From: VFMC01 sp037130535
Lineage (GTDB): Bacteria; Actinomycetota; Acidimicrobiia; Acidimicrobiales; Ilumatobacteraceae
Direction: 5' to 3'
DNA: 14,498 bases
Assembly: GCA_037130535.1 (NCBI GenBank)
Contig: JBAXSU010000082.1
Span: 1 to 14,498, forward strand
Positions 1 to 6,792 of this stretch are shown one piece after another. Positions within the stretch are counted from its first letter, which is position 1; the number at the start of each line of letters is the position of its first letter. The notes under the pieces were generated by a model. That model made no database searches. It worked only from the letters and a program-made list of their open reading frames with translations, and was not told where the DNA came from. Made by a program: the position numbers and the translations under genes.

Positions 1-42
1 AAGTTCATGCGCATCGTGTCGCTGGCCCCGGAGGTGATCTGA
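1..42 (+). CDS. rplN: 50S ribosomal protein L14, C-terminal end only
   Basis: The window opens inside a reading frame whose last 13 codons read KFMRIVSLAPEVI followed by TGA. This is the characteristic C-terminus of bacterial L14, an RNA-binding protein of the large subunit. The position immediately before rplX is the normal place for rplN in the spc operon. The last codons double as the Shine-Dalgarno for rplX: the bases encoding the final Glu-Val-Ile are part of a ten-base match to the 16S 3' end. Only the tail is present, so nothing can be said about the rest of the protein. Confidence 0.93.
   Translation, partial: KFMRIVSLAPEVI
30..39 (+). promoter_or_regulatory. Extended Shine-Dalgarno for rplX
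   Basis: GGAGGTGATC is a full ten-base complement to the 16S rRNA 3' end (GATCACCTCC). It lies inside the end of rplN, ten bases from the GGAGG core to the rplX ATG. A nine-base version (GAGGTGATC, 336-344) occurs in the same place at the end of rplX, in front of rplE. Confidence 0.8.
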
Positions 43-44
43 CC

Positions 45-350
45 ATGAAGCTCAAGAAGGGCGACTCCGTCGTCGTCATCACCGGCAAGGACAAGGGCAA
101 AGAGGGTGAAGTCCTCGAGGTCCGTCCGCGCGACAACCAGATCATCGTCAATGGCGTGAACACGGCCAAGAAGCACCAAAAGCCCCGTGCTGCCAACCAG
201 CAGGGCGGCATCATCGACCGCGACATGCCCATCGACGCCAGCAACGTCATGCTGCTGCACAAGGGCAAGCCCACCCGCGTGGGCTACAGCACCGGTGCCG
301 ACGGCAAGAAAGTGCGTATCGCCAAGAGCACCGGAGAGGTGATCGGATGA
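45..350 (+). CDS. rplX: 50S ribosomal protein L24
   Basis: This 101-residue protein is the usual bacterial L24 length. It begins MKLKKGDSVVVITGKDKGKE, the KOW motif that contacts 23S rRNA and helps start large-subunit assembly. The middle (KKHQKP, then GGIIDRDMPI and NVML) and the C-terminus (KKVRIAKSTGEVI) are family signatures. The ATG at 45 sits two bases after the rplN stop and behind a very strong Shine-Dalgarno. The stop overlaps the start of rplE by four bases (ATGA), so the two are probably translationally coupled. No zinc-binding cysteines are present. Confidence 0.97.
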   Translation: MKLKKGDSVVVITGKDKGKEGEVLEVRPRDNQIIVNGVNTAKKHQKPRAANQQGGIIDRDMPIDASNVMLLHKGKPTRVGYSTGADGKKVRIAKSTGEVIG

Positions 351-1009
351 GCACGGCTACCGCAACCACGCCGCGCCTGAAGCAGCAGTACCACGACCAG
401 GTGAAGGCTGCGCTCATGAGCGAGCTCGGCATCGCCAACGTCATGCAGGTGCCGAAGATCGAAAAGATCGTCATCAACATGGGTGTCGGCCGTGCCACAC
501 AGCAGCCGTCGCTGCTCGAAGGTGCTGTACGCGATCTCACGGCCATCGCCGGCCAGAAGCCGATCATCACCAAGGCCAGGACTTCCATCGCCGCCTTCAA
601 GCTGCGCGAGGGTCAGTCGATCGGCTGCAAGGTCACCCTGCGCGGCGACCGGATGTGGGAGTTCCTCGACCGCCTCATCGCTGTCGCCATCCCGCGTATC
701 CGCGACTTCCGCGGTCTGCCGGCTCACAGCTGGGACGGCCGGGGCAACTACACGTTCGGGCTGAACGAGCAGTCGGTCTTCCCCGAGATCGACTTCGACA
801 AGGTCGACGCTCCCCGTGGCATGGACATCACCATCGTCACCACTGCCACTACCGACGAGCACGGCAAGGCCCTGCTCGACGCGTTCGGCTTCCCGTTCAA
901 GCGGGGCGCCGACGCTGGTCCGGTTCCGAAGAAGAAGCCCAAGCGGCGCGGTCCGGTTCGTGGGTCGAAGTCCCCGGCCAAGCCTGCTGCTGCGAAGAAG
1001 AAGAAGTAA
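347..1009 (+). CDS. rplE: 50S ribosomal protein L5 with basic C-terminal extension
   Basis: L5 binds 5S rRNA and forms part of the central protuberance. Residues 1-185 match the family: KIEKIVINMGVG (38-49), the KPIITKARTSIAAFKLREG block (71-89), GCKVTLRG (93-100) and PRIRDFRGL (116-124). Most bacterial L5 proteins end near the equivalent of GFPFK (181-185). This one runs on to 220 residues with a tail rich in Lys, Arg, Pro and Ala that ends in four lysines. The tail is in the same frame with the same codon bias and stops just before rpsZ, so it is a true extension rather than a frame error. The start overlaps the rplX stop by four bases. Confidence 0.96.
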   Translation: MSTATATTPRLKQQYHDQVKAALMSELGIANVMQVPKIEKIVINMGVGRATQQPSLLEGAVRDLTAIAGQKPIITKARTSIAAFKLREGQSIGCKVTLRGDRMWEFLDRLIAVAIPRIRDFRGLPAHSWDGRGNYTFGLNEQSVFPEIDFDKVDAPRGMDITIVTTATTDEHGKALLDAFGFPFKRGADAGPVPKKKPKRRGPVRGSKSPAKPAAAKKKK

Positions 1010-1023
1010 GGAAGGGCATCGAG

Positions 1024-1209
1024 ATGGCAAAGAAGTCCCAGATCAACAAGAGCAACGCAACACCGAAGTTCAAGGTGCGCGGATACACCCGCTGCCGTCG
1101 GTGTGGTCGTGCCCGGTCCGTATACCGCCAGTTCGGCCTCTGCCGCATCTGCCTGCGCGAGATGGCACATGCAGGCGAGATTCCCGGCCTGACCAAGGCG
1201 AGTTGGTGA
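1024..1209 (+). CDS. rpsZ: 30S ribosomal protein S14, zinc-binding type Z
   Basis: This is a 61-residue small-subunit protein of the head domain. It is the short zinc form of S14: two CxxC pairs are visible, C24/C27 and C40/C43, which together bind one zinc ion. The C-terminus, GEIPGLTKASW, is diagnostic for this form. The long zinc-free S14 has about 100 residues and lacks these cysteines. The ATG at 1024 has GGAAGGG seven bases upstream. It lies between rplE and rpsH, the normal position in the spc operon. The symbol rpsN is also used for this gene. Confidence 0.97.
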   Translation: MAKKSQINKSNATPKFKVRGYTRCRRCGRARSVYRQFGLCRICLREMAHAGEIPGLTKASW

Positions 1210-1219
1210 GGAGGCCACC

Positions 1220-1621
1220 ATGCTGACCGATCCCATTGCCGACATGCTCACCCGTCTGCGCAACGCCAATACGGCGATGCACGATGAGGTGAAGATGCCC
1301 TGCTCGAAGCAGAAGGTGGCACTCGCAACCGTGCTGCAGAAAGAGGGCTACATCGAGGGCTTCACCGTGGCGCCCTCCACCCACGGTCCCGGCGACGTAC
1401 TGACGATCTCGTTGAAGTACTCGACCGACCGTCAGCGCACCATCAGCGGTGTGCGTCGCATCTCGACCCCCGGCCTGCGGGTGTACCGCAAGGGCAACGC
1501 CATCCCGCGTGTGCTCGGTGGTCTGGGTGTCGCCGTCCTGTCCACCAGCCAGGGGCTGCTCACCGACCGCGAGGCGCGCAAGCGCAACGTGGGCGGCGAA
1601 GTGCTCTGCTACGTGTGGTGA
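1220..1621 (+). CDS. rpsH: 30S ribosomal protein S8
   Basis: S8 binds the central domain of 16S rRNA and is a primary assembly protein. The 133 residues fit the family. The protein begins MLTDPIADMLTRLRNAN and ends with the conserved blocks STPGLRVYRK, GGLGVAVLSTSQG and GGEVLCYVW. A strong GAGGAGG (1208-1214) overlaps the rpsZ stop codon and lies five bases before the ATG, so re-initiation after rpsZ is likely. In enterobacteria S8 represses the spc mRNA near rplE; I could not identify an equivalent site here by eye. Confidence 0.97.
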   Translation: MLTDPIADMLTRLRNANTAMHDEVKMPCSKQKVALATVLQKEGYIEGFTVAPSTHGPGDVLTISLKYSTDRQRTISGVRRISTPGLRVYRKGNAIPRVLGGLGVAVLSTSQGLLTDREARKRNVGGEVLCYVW

Positions 1622-1639
1622 CCGAGGAGATCCGAACCC

Positions 1640-2182
1640 ATGTCACGTATCGGTAAGGCCCCCATCACCGTCCCCGGCGGTGTCACGGTCGACATCACTG
1701 GCCAGTCGGTCACCGTCACCGGCCCCAAGGGCACCCTCAGCCGCGAGCTGCCTGGCAACATCACGGTGCGCCACGACGAGGGAACCCTCCTGGTCGAGCG
1801 TCCCGACGACGAGCGCGAGAGCCGCTCGCTGCACGGCCTCAGCCGCACCCTGGTGAGCAACATGGTCACCGGTGTCACCGACGGTTTCGCAAAGGAACTC
1901 GAGATCATCGGCGTGGGCTACCGCGCCGAGGCCACCAGCCCCACCTCGCTGCGCCTCGCCCTCGGCTTCAGCCACCCCGTCATGATGCAGGCGCCCGAGG
2001 GCATCACGTTCGAAGTGCCGGTCCAGACTCGTGTCATCGTGCGCGGCATCGACAAAGAGATGGTCGGCCAGGTGGCCGCCAACATCCGTTCCGTCCGCAA
2101 GCCCGAGCCGTACAAGGGCAAGGGCGTTCGCTACCTCGGCGAAAAGGTCTTGCGCAAGGCCGGCAAGACCGGAAAGAAGTGA
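1640..2182 (+). CDS. rplF: 50S ribosomal protein L6
   Basis: L6 lies near the factor-binding centre of the large subunit. The 180-residue product has the two repeated RNA-binding halves typical of L6. It starts MSRIGKAPITVPGGVTVDI, has the central block IIGVGYRAEA, and ends with the conserved EPYKGKGVRYLGE before a lysine-rich tail. The start has GAGGAG ten bases upstream. The gene follows rpsH after 18 bases and precedes rplR by 10 bases. Confidence 0.97.
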   Translation: MSRIGKAPITVPGGVTVDITGQSVTVTGPKGTLSRELPGNITVRHDEGTLLVERPDDERESRSLHGLSRTLVSNMVTGVTDGFAKELEIIGVGYRAEATSPTSLRLALGFSHPVMMQAPEGITFEVPVQTRVIVRGIDKEMVGQVAANIRSVRKPEPYKGKGVRYLGEKVLRKAGKTGKK

Positions 2183-2192
2183 GTACCCGATC

Positions 2193-2561
2193 ATGAGCAA
2201 GGTCGCCCAAAAGCGCTACCAGAGCCGTCTCACCCGGCATGCGCGTGTGCGCAAGAAGATCCACGGCACCGCCGAGCGTCCGCGCCTGGCCGTGTTCCGC
2301 TCGAACAAGCATCTCGTGCTGCAGTTGATCGACGACGACAATGGTCGTACCTTGGCCGCCGCATCCACCACCGAGGCTGCCCAGCGCGCCAACGGCAGCG
2401 GTGCGACGGTCGACGCGGCCACCCGGGTGGGCTCGCTCATCGCCGAGCGGGCCAAAGCTGCTGGTATCGACAAGGTGGTGTTCGATCGTGGTGGGTTCCT
2501 CTACCACGGTCGTGTGGCAGCGGTCGCCGAGGCGGCCCGTGACGCAGGTTTGGAGTTCTGA
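2193..2561 (+). CDS. rplR: 50S ribosomal protein L18
   Basis: This is a 122-residue 5S rRNA-binding protein. The basic N-terminus (MSKVAQKRYQSRLTRHARVR) is followed by the conserved RPRLAVFRSNKH and, near the end, VVFDRGGFLYHGRVAAVA and AARDAGLEF, all L18 signatures. The frame stays open upstream into rplF, but ATG 2193 gives the expected length and N-terminus. Its Shine-Dalgarno is weak (only a purine run in the rplF tail), so it may depend on coupling with rplF. The stop and the rpsE start share one base (TGATG). Confidence 0.96.
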   Translation: MSKVAQKRYQSRLTRHARVRKKIHGTAERPRLAVFRSNKHLVLQLIDDDNGRTLAAASTTEAAQRANGSGATVDAATRVGSLIAERAKAAGIDKVVFDRGGFLYHGRVAAVAEAARDAGLEF

Positions 2562-3160
2562 TGGCAGAGCAACGCAATTTTGGCAACCAGCGCGGCGGCG
2601 AAGCGCCTGCCCCCGATCCCAACGGTCTGCGCGAGTCGCGCGTCATCACCATCAACCGCGTCGCCAAGGTGGTGAAGGGCGGTCGTCGGTTCTCGTTCAC
2701 CGCACTGGTGGTGGTCGGCGACGGCAACGGCCGCGTCGGCCTCGGCTACGGCAAGGCCAAGGAAGTGCCGCTGGCGATCCAGAAGGGCACCGAGGAAGCC
2801 AAGCGCAACCTGTTCGCGGTCCCGCTGGCCGGTAGCACCATCACCCACCCCATCATCGGCATCAACTCGGCTGGCCGAGTGCTCATGCGCCCCGCGGCTC
2901 CCGGTACCGGCGTCATCGCCGGTGGCGCCGCCCGTGTCATCCTCGAAGAGGCCGGCGTGCACGACGTGCTGTGCAAGTCGCTCGGTTCGTCGAACGCCAT
3001 CAACGTCGCCCGAGCCACGATCAACGGACTCAAGTCGCTGCAGCGCCCCGATGTGGTGGCCGCCCGCCGTGGCCTGCCGGCCGACGAGTTCGTGCCGAAG
3101 GGTGTGCTCCGCTCGTACAACGAGCGCCAGAAGCAACTCGCAGCAGGAGAACAACACTGA
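2561..3160 (+). CDS. rpsE: 30S ribosomal protein S5
   Basis: S5 is a decoding-site protein that affects accuracy and mRNA unwinding. The 199 residues contain the S5 N-terminal RNA-binding fold (RESRVITINRVAKVVKGGRR at about 25-44, then ALVVVGDGNGRVGLGYGKAK) and the C-terminal S5 fold (GAARVILEEAGVHDVLCKSL). A hydrophilic N-terminal stretch of about 24 residues precedes the folded part. The start overlaps the rplR stop, with a TTTGGAG Shine-Dalgarno inside the rplR end. The rpmD start overlaps the stop of this gene in the same way. Confidence 0.97.
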   Translation: MAEQRNFGNQRGGEAPAPDPNGLRESRVITINRVAKVVKGGRRFSFTALVVVGDGNGRVGLGYGKAKEVPLAIQKGTEEAKRNLFAVPLAGSTITHPIIGINSAGRVLMRPAAPGTGVIAGGAARVILEEAGVHDVLCKSLGSSNAINVARATINGLKSLQRPDVVAARRGLPADEFVPKGVLRSYNERQKQLAAGEQH

Positions 3161-3381
3161 TGCCTGGTCGCCAGAAGAACACCTACACGGGCGAAAAGAC
3201 GCTCGTCGTCACCCAGGTCCGCTCGGCCATCGGCAACAAGCCCAAGGCCGTCGGTACCCTGCGGGCACTCGGTCTGGGCCGCATCGGCCAGTCGAACACC
3301 CTGCCCGACCGGGCCGAGATCCGCGGCATGCTCGCTCGCGTGCCGCACCTCATCAAGGTCACCGAAGGAACGGAGAGCTGA
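3160..3381 (+). CDS. rpmD: 50S ribosomal protein L30
   Basis: This is a small large-subunit protein of 73 residues. The core VTQVRSAIGNKPKAVGTLRA, followed by LGLGRIGQSNTLPD and MLARVPHLIKV, is the whole L30 fold. The first dozen residues (MPGRQKNTYTGE) are a short extension relative to the roughly 60-residue typical form. The ATG overlaps the rpsE stop (TGATG) and an AGGAGA lies upstream in the rpsE tail, so this start is well supported. It occupies the standard position between rpsE and rplO. Confidence 0.95.
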   Translation: MPGRQKNTYTGEKTLVVTQVRSAIGNKPKAVGTLRALGLGRIGQSNTLPDRAEIRGMLARVPHLIKVTEGTES

Positions 3382-3382
3382 C

Positions 3383-3874
3383 ATGCGCGTCGACGAACTC
3401 GCACCCGCACCAGGGTCGAACAAGGGCAAGAAGCGCGTCGGTCGTGGTATCGGCGGCAAGGGCGGCAAGACCGCAGGCGCCGGCACCAAGGGCCAGCACT
3501 CGCGTGGCCGTGGCAAGGTCGGCCGTGGTTTCGAAGGTGGCCAGACCGGTCTGAAGCAGCGCGTGCCGAAGTTGAAGGGGTTCAACAACCCCTTCCGTAT
3601 CGAGTACTCGCCGGTGAACCTCGACCAGTTGGCAGCCCTCGAGGTAGCCACCGTCGGGCCCGACGAACTCGTCGCTGGCGGCCTGGTGCGCAAGGACACC
3701 TTTGTCAAGATCCTCGGCCGCGGCGAGATCAACGCTGCCGTTGCAGTCACGGCCCACGGCGTCTCGAAGACCGCGCAAGCGGCCATCGAGGCTGCCGGTG
3801 GTTCAGTTACCATCCTTCCGCTGCCGTACGCAGTTCGTCCCCCGGCCAAGGGCAACCAGTTCACCAACCGCTGA
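3383..3874 (+). CDS. rplO: 50S ribosomal protein L15
   Basis: L15 is a late-assembly large-subunit protein that binds 23S rRNA through a long extended N-terminus. That region is visible as a Gly/Lys/Arg-rich stretch at residues 13-60 (KGKKRVGRGIGGKGGKTAGA, then GTKGQHSRG and GFEGGQ). The globular C-terminal part (VKILGRGEINAAVAVTAHGV and AAIEAAGGSV) follows. The 163 residues are slightly longer than the E. coli protein. It starts one base after the rpmD stop, and a GGAG lies in the rpmD end. An 83-bp gap follows before secY. Confidence 0.97.
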   Translation: MRVDELAPAPGSNKGKKRVGRGIGGKGGKTAGAGTKGQHSRGRGKVGRGFEGGQTGLKQRVPKLKGFNNPFRIEYSPVNLDQLAALEVATVGPDELVAGGLVRKDTFVKILGRGEINAAVAVTAHGVSKTAQAAIEAAGGSVTILPLPYAVRPPAKGNQFTNR

Positions 3875-3957
3875 ACATGGTGCGGCACCGTCCGGTGTGC
3901 GCCACGCCCTAGCATCGAACCTCGTTCCCGTCCCGAACCGTTCATGAGGAGTCTGTT
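3875..3957 (+). promoter_or_regulatory. rplO-secY spacer: possible weak promoter, hairpin-prone sequence and secY ribosome site
   Basis: This is the largest gap within the first ribosomal block. It holds short complementary segments around GGTGCGGCACCG (3879-3890) and CGGTGTGCGCCAC (3893-3905) that could fold imperfectly, with no following T-run, so a classical intrinsic terminator is unlikely. TAGCAT at 3910-3915 resembles an actinobacterial -10 box, but no convincing -35 lies at the right distance. GAGGAG (3946-3951) is the secY Shine-Dalgarno. A local promoter for secY-adk-map is possible but unproven. Confidence 0.3.
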
Positions 3958-5286
3958 GTGTTGTCGAACCTGAAGAATGTCTTCAAGGTTGCTGATCTGC
4001 GCAACAAGGTGCTCTTCACCTTGGCGATGGTCGCGCTGTACCGATTCGGTGTTGCCATCCGTGTACCCGGTATCGACGCCGATGCGGTGAAGCAGTTCCA
4101 AGAAGGGGTGCGCACCCAGGGTGCCCTCGGCTTCCTCGACCTGTTCTCGGGCGGTGCGTTCGGCAGCTTCTCGATCTTCGCCCTCGGCATCATGCCGTAC
4201 ATCACCGCGAGCATCATCATGCAGGTGCTCGGCGTGGTCATCCCGAAGCTCGAGAAGTTGCAGCAAGAGGGTGCAGCCGGCCAGCGCAAGATCACCCAGT
4301 ACACGCGCTACCTGGCCATCGGTATCGCGCTGTTGCAGGCCACCGGCCTCACGTTCATCTTCGGTCAGGGCCGTGGCAGCGCGTTCTTCGGTGCTGCCCA
4401 GAAGGTGCCGAACGTGAAGTTGCTTCCCGACGGCATGTGGCCGCGTGGCTACCTGGTCATCGTCACCCTGGTGGCGGGCACAGCGCTGCTGATGTGGCTC
4501 GGCGAGCTCATCGGCCAGCGCGGTATCGGCAACGGCATGAGCATGATCATCTTCGCCTCCATCGTCAGTGGTCTGCCGTACAGCTACTACTCGATCCTCA
4601 CGGCCAAGAAGTGGTTCGTGTTCGCCCTGCTCGTCATCCTCAGCATCGGCATCGTGTTGGCGGTGGTGCGTGTCGAACTCGCCCAACGACGCATTCCCGT
4701 GCAGTTCGCCAAACGGGTGGTGGGCCGACGGATGTACGGCGGCCAGAACACCTACATTCCGCTGAAGGTGAACCAGAGCGGCGTGGTGCCCATCATCTTC
4801 GCCAGTTCGGTGCTACTGCTTCCAGTGCTGCTGTCGAACATGCTCGGCGCCACCGATGGCACCGGTTGGCGTGCCTGGGTCCAGCGCAACGTCGACCAGT
4901 ACATCGTCAACAGCCAGAACATCGTGTACATCACGATCTTTGCGCTGATGATCATCGCGTTCGCCTACTTCTACAACTCGATCGCCTTCGACCCGGTGCG
5001 TCAGGCCGATCAGCTGCGCCGTCAGGGCGGCTTCATCCCCGGTATCCGCCCCGGGCCGCAGACCGAGCGCTACCTCGCCAAGGCCGTGAACCGCATCACG
5101 CTGCCCGGCGCCGTGTTCGTCGCCGTCATCGCCATCCTGCCGTATCTGCTGCTGTGGGCGGGTGGGGTGCGGAGCTTCCCCTTCGCCGGTACCACGGTGC
5201 TCATTGCGGTGGGTGTGGCGCTGGAACTGATGCGCCAGATCGACAGCCAGTTGATGCTGCGCAACTACGAGGGGTTCATCAAGTGA
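3958..5286 (+). CDS. secY: Protein translocase subunit SecY
   Basis: SecY is the pore of the Sec translocon in the cytoplasmic membrane, exporting unfolded proteins with SecE, SecG and SecA. The 442 residues contain about ten hydrophobic membrane segments, for example near 17-35, 72-95, 117-135, 164-184, 218-238, 276-295, 322-342, 385-401 and 406-424. Recognisable signatures are the plug region FLDLFSGGAF (59-68), QRGIGNGMS (187-195), the cytosolic loop PGIRPG (361-366) that contacts SecA and the ribosome, and the end LRNYEGF. The start is GTG 3958, six bases after GAGGAG. A TTG follows directly at 3961 and cannot be excluded. Confidence 0.97.
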   Translation: MLSNLKNVFKVADLRNKVLFTLAMVALYRFGVAIRVPGIDADAVKQFQEGVRTQGALGFLDLFSGGAFGSFSIFALGIMPYITASIIMQVLGVVIPKLEKLQQEGAAGQRKITQYTRYLAIGIALLQATGLTFIFGQGRGSAFFGAAQKVPNVKLLPDGMWPRGYLVIVTLVAGTALLMWLGELIGQRGIGNGMSMIIFASIVSGLPYSYYSILTAKKWFVFALLVILSIGIVLAVVRVELAQRRIPVQFAKRVVGRRMYGGQNTYIPLKVNQSGVVPIIFASSVLLLPVLLSNMLGATDGTGWRAWVQRNVDQYIVNSQNIVYITIFALMIIAFAYFYNSIAFDPVRQADQLRRQGGFIPGIRPGPQTERYLAKAVNRITLPGAVFVAVIAILPYLLLWAGGVRSFPFAGTTVLIAVGVALELMRQIDSQLMLRNYEGFIK

Positions 5287-5325
5287 CCCGCGCTCGGCTC
5301 GGGTTCGGGCAAGTCTGAGCAGCGC

Positions 5326-5991
5326 ATGATCCCCGGCGCTCGGCTCATTCTGCTCGGTCGCCAAGGCGCCGGAAAGGGCACGCAATGCGTGCGTCTGTCG
5401 CGCCATTTCGTCGTCCCCCACATCTCCACTGGCGACATGCTGCGGGCCGCCGTGCGCGAAGGCACTGACCTGGGGCGGATGGCCAAACAGGTGATGGACG
5501 CCGGCGGTCTCGTGGGCGACGACATCATGGTGGGTATCGTCGAGGAGCGCCTCGACCACGACGACACCCGTAGGCGCGGCTACATCCTCGACGGGTTCCC
5601 GCGCACCGTGGGCCAGGCGCTCGAACTCGATCGCATCACTGCGGCAAAACCGATCGACGTGGTGCTCGATCTCGATGTACCGCGAGAACTGGTGCTCGAG
5701 CGTCTCTCATCGCGTCGCGTCTGTCGCGACTGCGGTACCAACTTCGTCGTGGGCCAGATCGAACGCGGTGGTCCCATCTGCGAGGTGTGTGGCGGCGAGG
5801 TCGAGCAGCGCGACGACGACACTCCAGCCGCCATCAACCGTCGCCTCGACCTGTACGAAGAGCAGACAGCACCGCTCATCGAGTTCTACGGGCGCAACGG
5901 TCGCCTTGCCGTGATCGACGGGGTGGGCTCGCCCGACGAAGTGTTCCGACGGCTCACCGGTGCTGTCGACGTAGCGCGTCGCGCCGGCTGA
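5326..5991 (+). CDS. adk: Adenylate kinase, long zinc-LID form
   Basis: Adenylate kinase interconverts ATP + AMP and 2 ADP in the cytoplasm. The P-loop is GRQGAGKGTQ (11-20). The AMP-site block HISTGDMLRAA (32-42), YILDGFPRT (86-94) and the arginine-rich region after RLSSRR are all present. The LID domain carries two CxxC pairs (C133/C136, C152/C155), the arrangement of zinc-binding LIDs. At 221 residues it is the long form, whereas mycobacterial Adk is a short form without this LID. The P-loop has Arg-Gln where Pro-Pro or Ala-Pro is usual. ATG 5326 is the only good start after the in-frame secY stop, and its Shine-Dalgarno is weak. secY-adk-map is the classic arrangement. Confidence 0.96.
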   Translation: MIPGARLILLGRQGAGKGTQCVRLSRHFVVPHISTGDMLRAAVREGTDLGRMAKQVMDAGGLVGDDIMVGIVEERLDHDDTRRRGYILDGFPRTVGQALELDRITAAKPIDVVLDLDVPRELVLERLSSRRVCRDCGTNFVVGQIERGGPICEVCGGEVEQRDDDTPAAINRRLDLYEEQTAPLIEFYGRNGRLAVIDGVGSPDEVFRRLTGAVDVARRAG

Positions 5992-6002
5992 GACGGTTCA
6001 TC

Positions 6003-6758
6003 GTGCGCCGCCTGCCGCGCCGCCGCCCCGACGACATCGCCGCGCTCCGTCGCGCCGGCCGGGTGGTGGCCGAGATGCACGCTGCTATTCGTGAGGCAGC
6101 TCGGCCGGGTGTCGCCACGGCGGAACTCGACCTCGTCGCCCGTCGGGTGCTGGCGCAACACGGCGCGCGGAGCAATTTCCTCGGCTATCACGGTTTCCCC
6201 GCCACCATCTGCGCCTCGGTGAACGACGAACTGATCCACGGCATCCCCGGCGAACGGGTACTGCTCGGGGGCGATCTGCTGTCGGTCGACTGCGGTGCCA
6301 TCATCGACGGTTGGCACGGTGATGCCGCCTTCTCGATGAGCATCGGTGCCCCCGCCTCGGCTGCCGTCGATCTGATTGCCGTAGCCGAACATGCACTCGC
6401 CGCAGGGGTGGCGGCCATGCGCCCCGGTGGGCATCTCGGCGACATCGGCGCCTCTATCGACGCCGTTGTGTCGGCCGCCGGCTACGGCTCGCCGCGCGAG
6501 TACTGCGGGCACGGTATCGGCCGAGCGATGCACGAAGAGCCCGACGTACCCAATCGTGGCCGGCGCGGAAAGGGCCCGACCCTCGAACCCGGGGTGGTGC
6601 TGGCCATCGAGCCGATGCTCATTGCCGGGGGGAGCGACGGTGTACTCGAGCTCGACGACGGGTGGACGGTGGTCAGCGACGACGGGTCGCTCACGGCGCA
6701 TGTCGAACACACCGTGCTCGTCACCGAACGCGGACCCGAGATCCTCACCCGGCTCTGA
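6003..6758 (+). CDS. map: Type I methionine aminopeptidase
   Basis: This enzyme removes the initiator methionine from nascent proteins at the ribosome. With the GTG start at 6003 the product has 251 residues and begins just before the conserved helix RRPDDIAALRRAGRVVAEM. All metal ligands of the pita-bread fold are visible: D96, D107, H170, E203 and E235. The substrate-site histidines H79 (ELIHGIPG) and H177 (RAMHEEP) are also present. The frame is open further upstream inside adk, but GTG 6003, eleven bases after the adk stop, gives the correct N-terminus. The Shine-Dalgarno is weak (GAGACGG), so coupling to adk is likely. Normally infA follows; here the strand switches. Confidence 0.95.
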   Translation: MRRLPRRRPDDIAALRRAGRVVAEMHAAIREAARPGVATAELDLVARRVLAQHGARSNFLGYHGFPATICASVNDELIHGIPGERVLLGGDLLSVDCGAIIDGWHGDAAFSMSIGAPASAAVDLIAVAEHALAAGVAAMRPGGHLGDIGASIDAVVSAAGYGSPREYCGHGIGRAMHEEPDVPNRGRRGKGPTLEPGVVLAIEPMLIAGGSDGVLELDDGWTVVSDDGSLTAHVEHTVLVTERGPEILTRL

Positions 6759-6792
6759 CCACGACGCTGCTGCACCGGTGCCAGGGGGCGGC
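6759..6792. terminator. Convergent map/pyrC junction with short palindrome, possible terminator
   Basis: Only 34 bases separate the stop of map (+) from the stop of pyrC (-). They contain the perfect 10-bp palindrome GCACCGGTGC (6772-6781), flanked by imperfect CTG/CAG complementarity. A bidirectional terminator would be expected at a convergent junction, but there is no T-run on either strand and the loop geometry is poor. Rho-dependent or antisense-mediated termination is equally possible. Confidence 0.2.

Noticed and set aside
2746..4686. Long open frame (646 codons) on the - strand across rpsE, rpmD, rplO and the start of secY
   Set aside because: It lies opposite four well-identified genes. 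Its translation is low-complexity, rich in His, Asp and Arg, with no recognisable domain. Long antisense frames are expected in very GC-rich DNA.
5291..5346. 10-bp direct repeat CGCTCGGCTC at 5291-5300 and 5337-5346 around the adk start
   Set aside because: It is short and low-complexity, and a chance match is likely in GC-rich sequence. No mobile-element feature is nearby.
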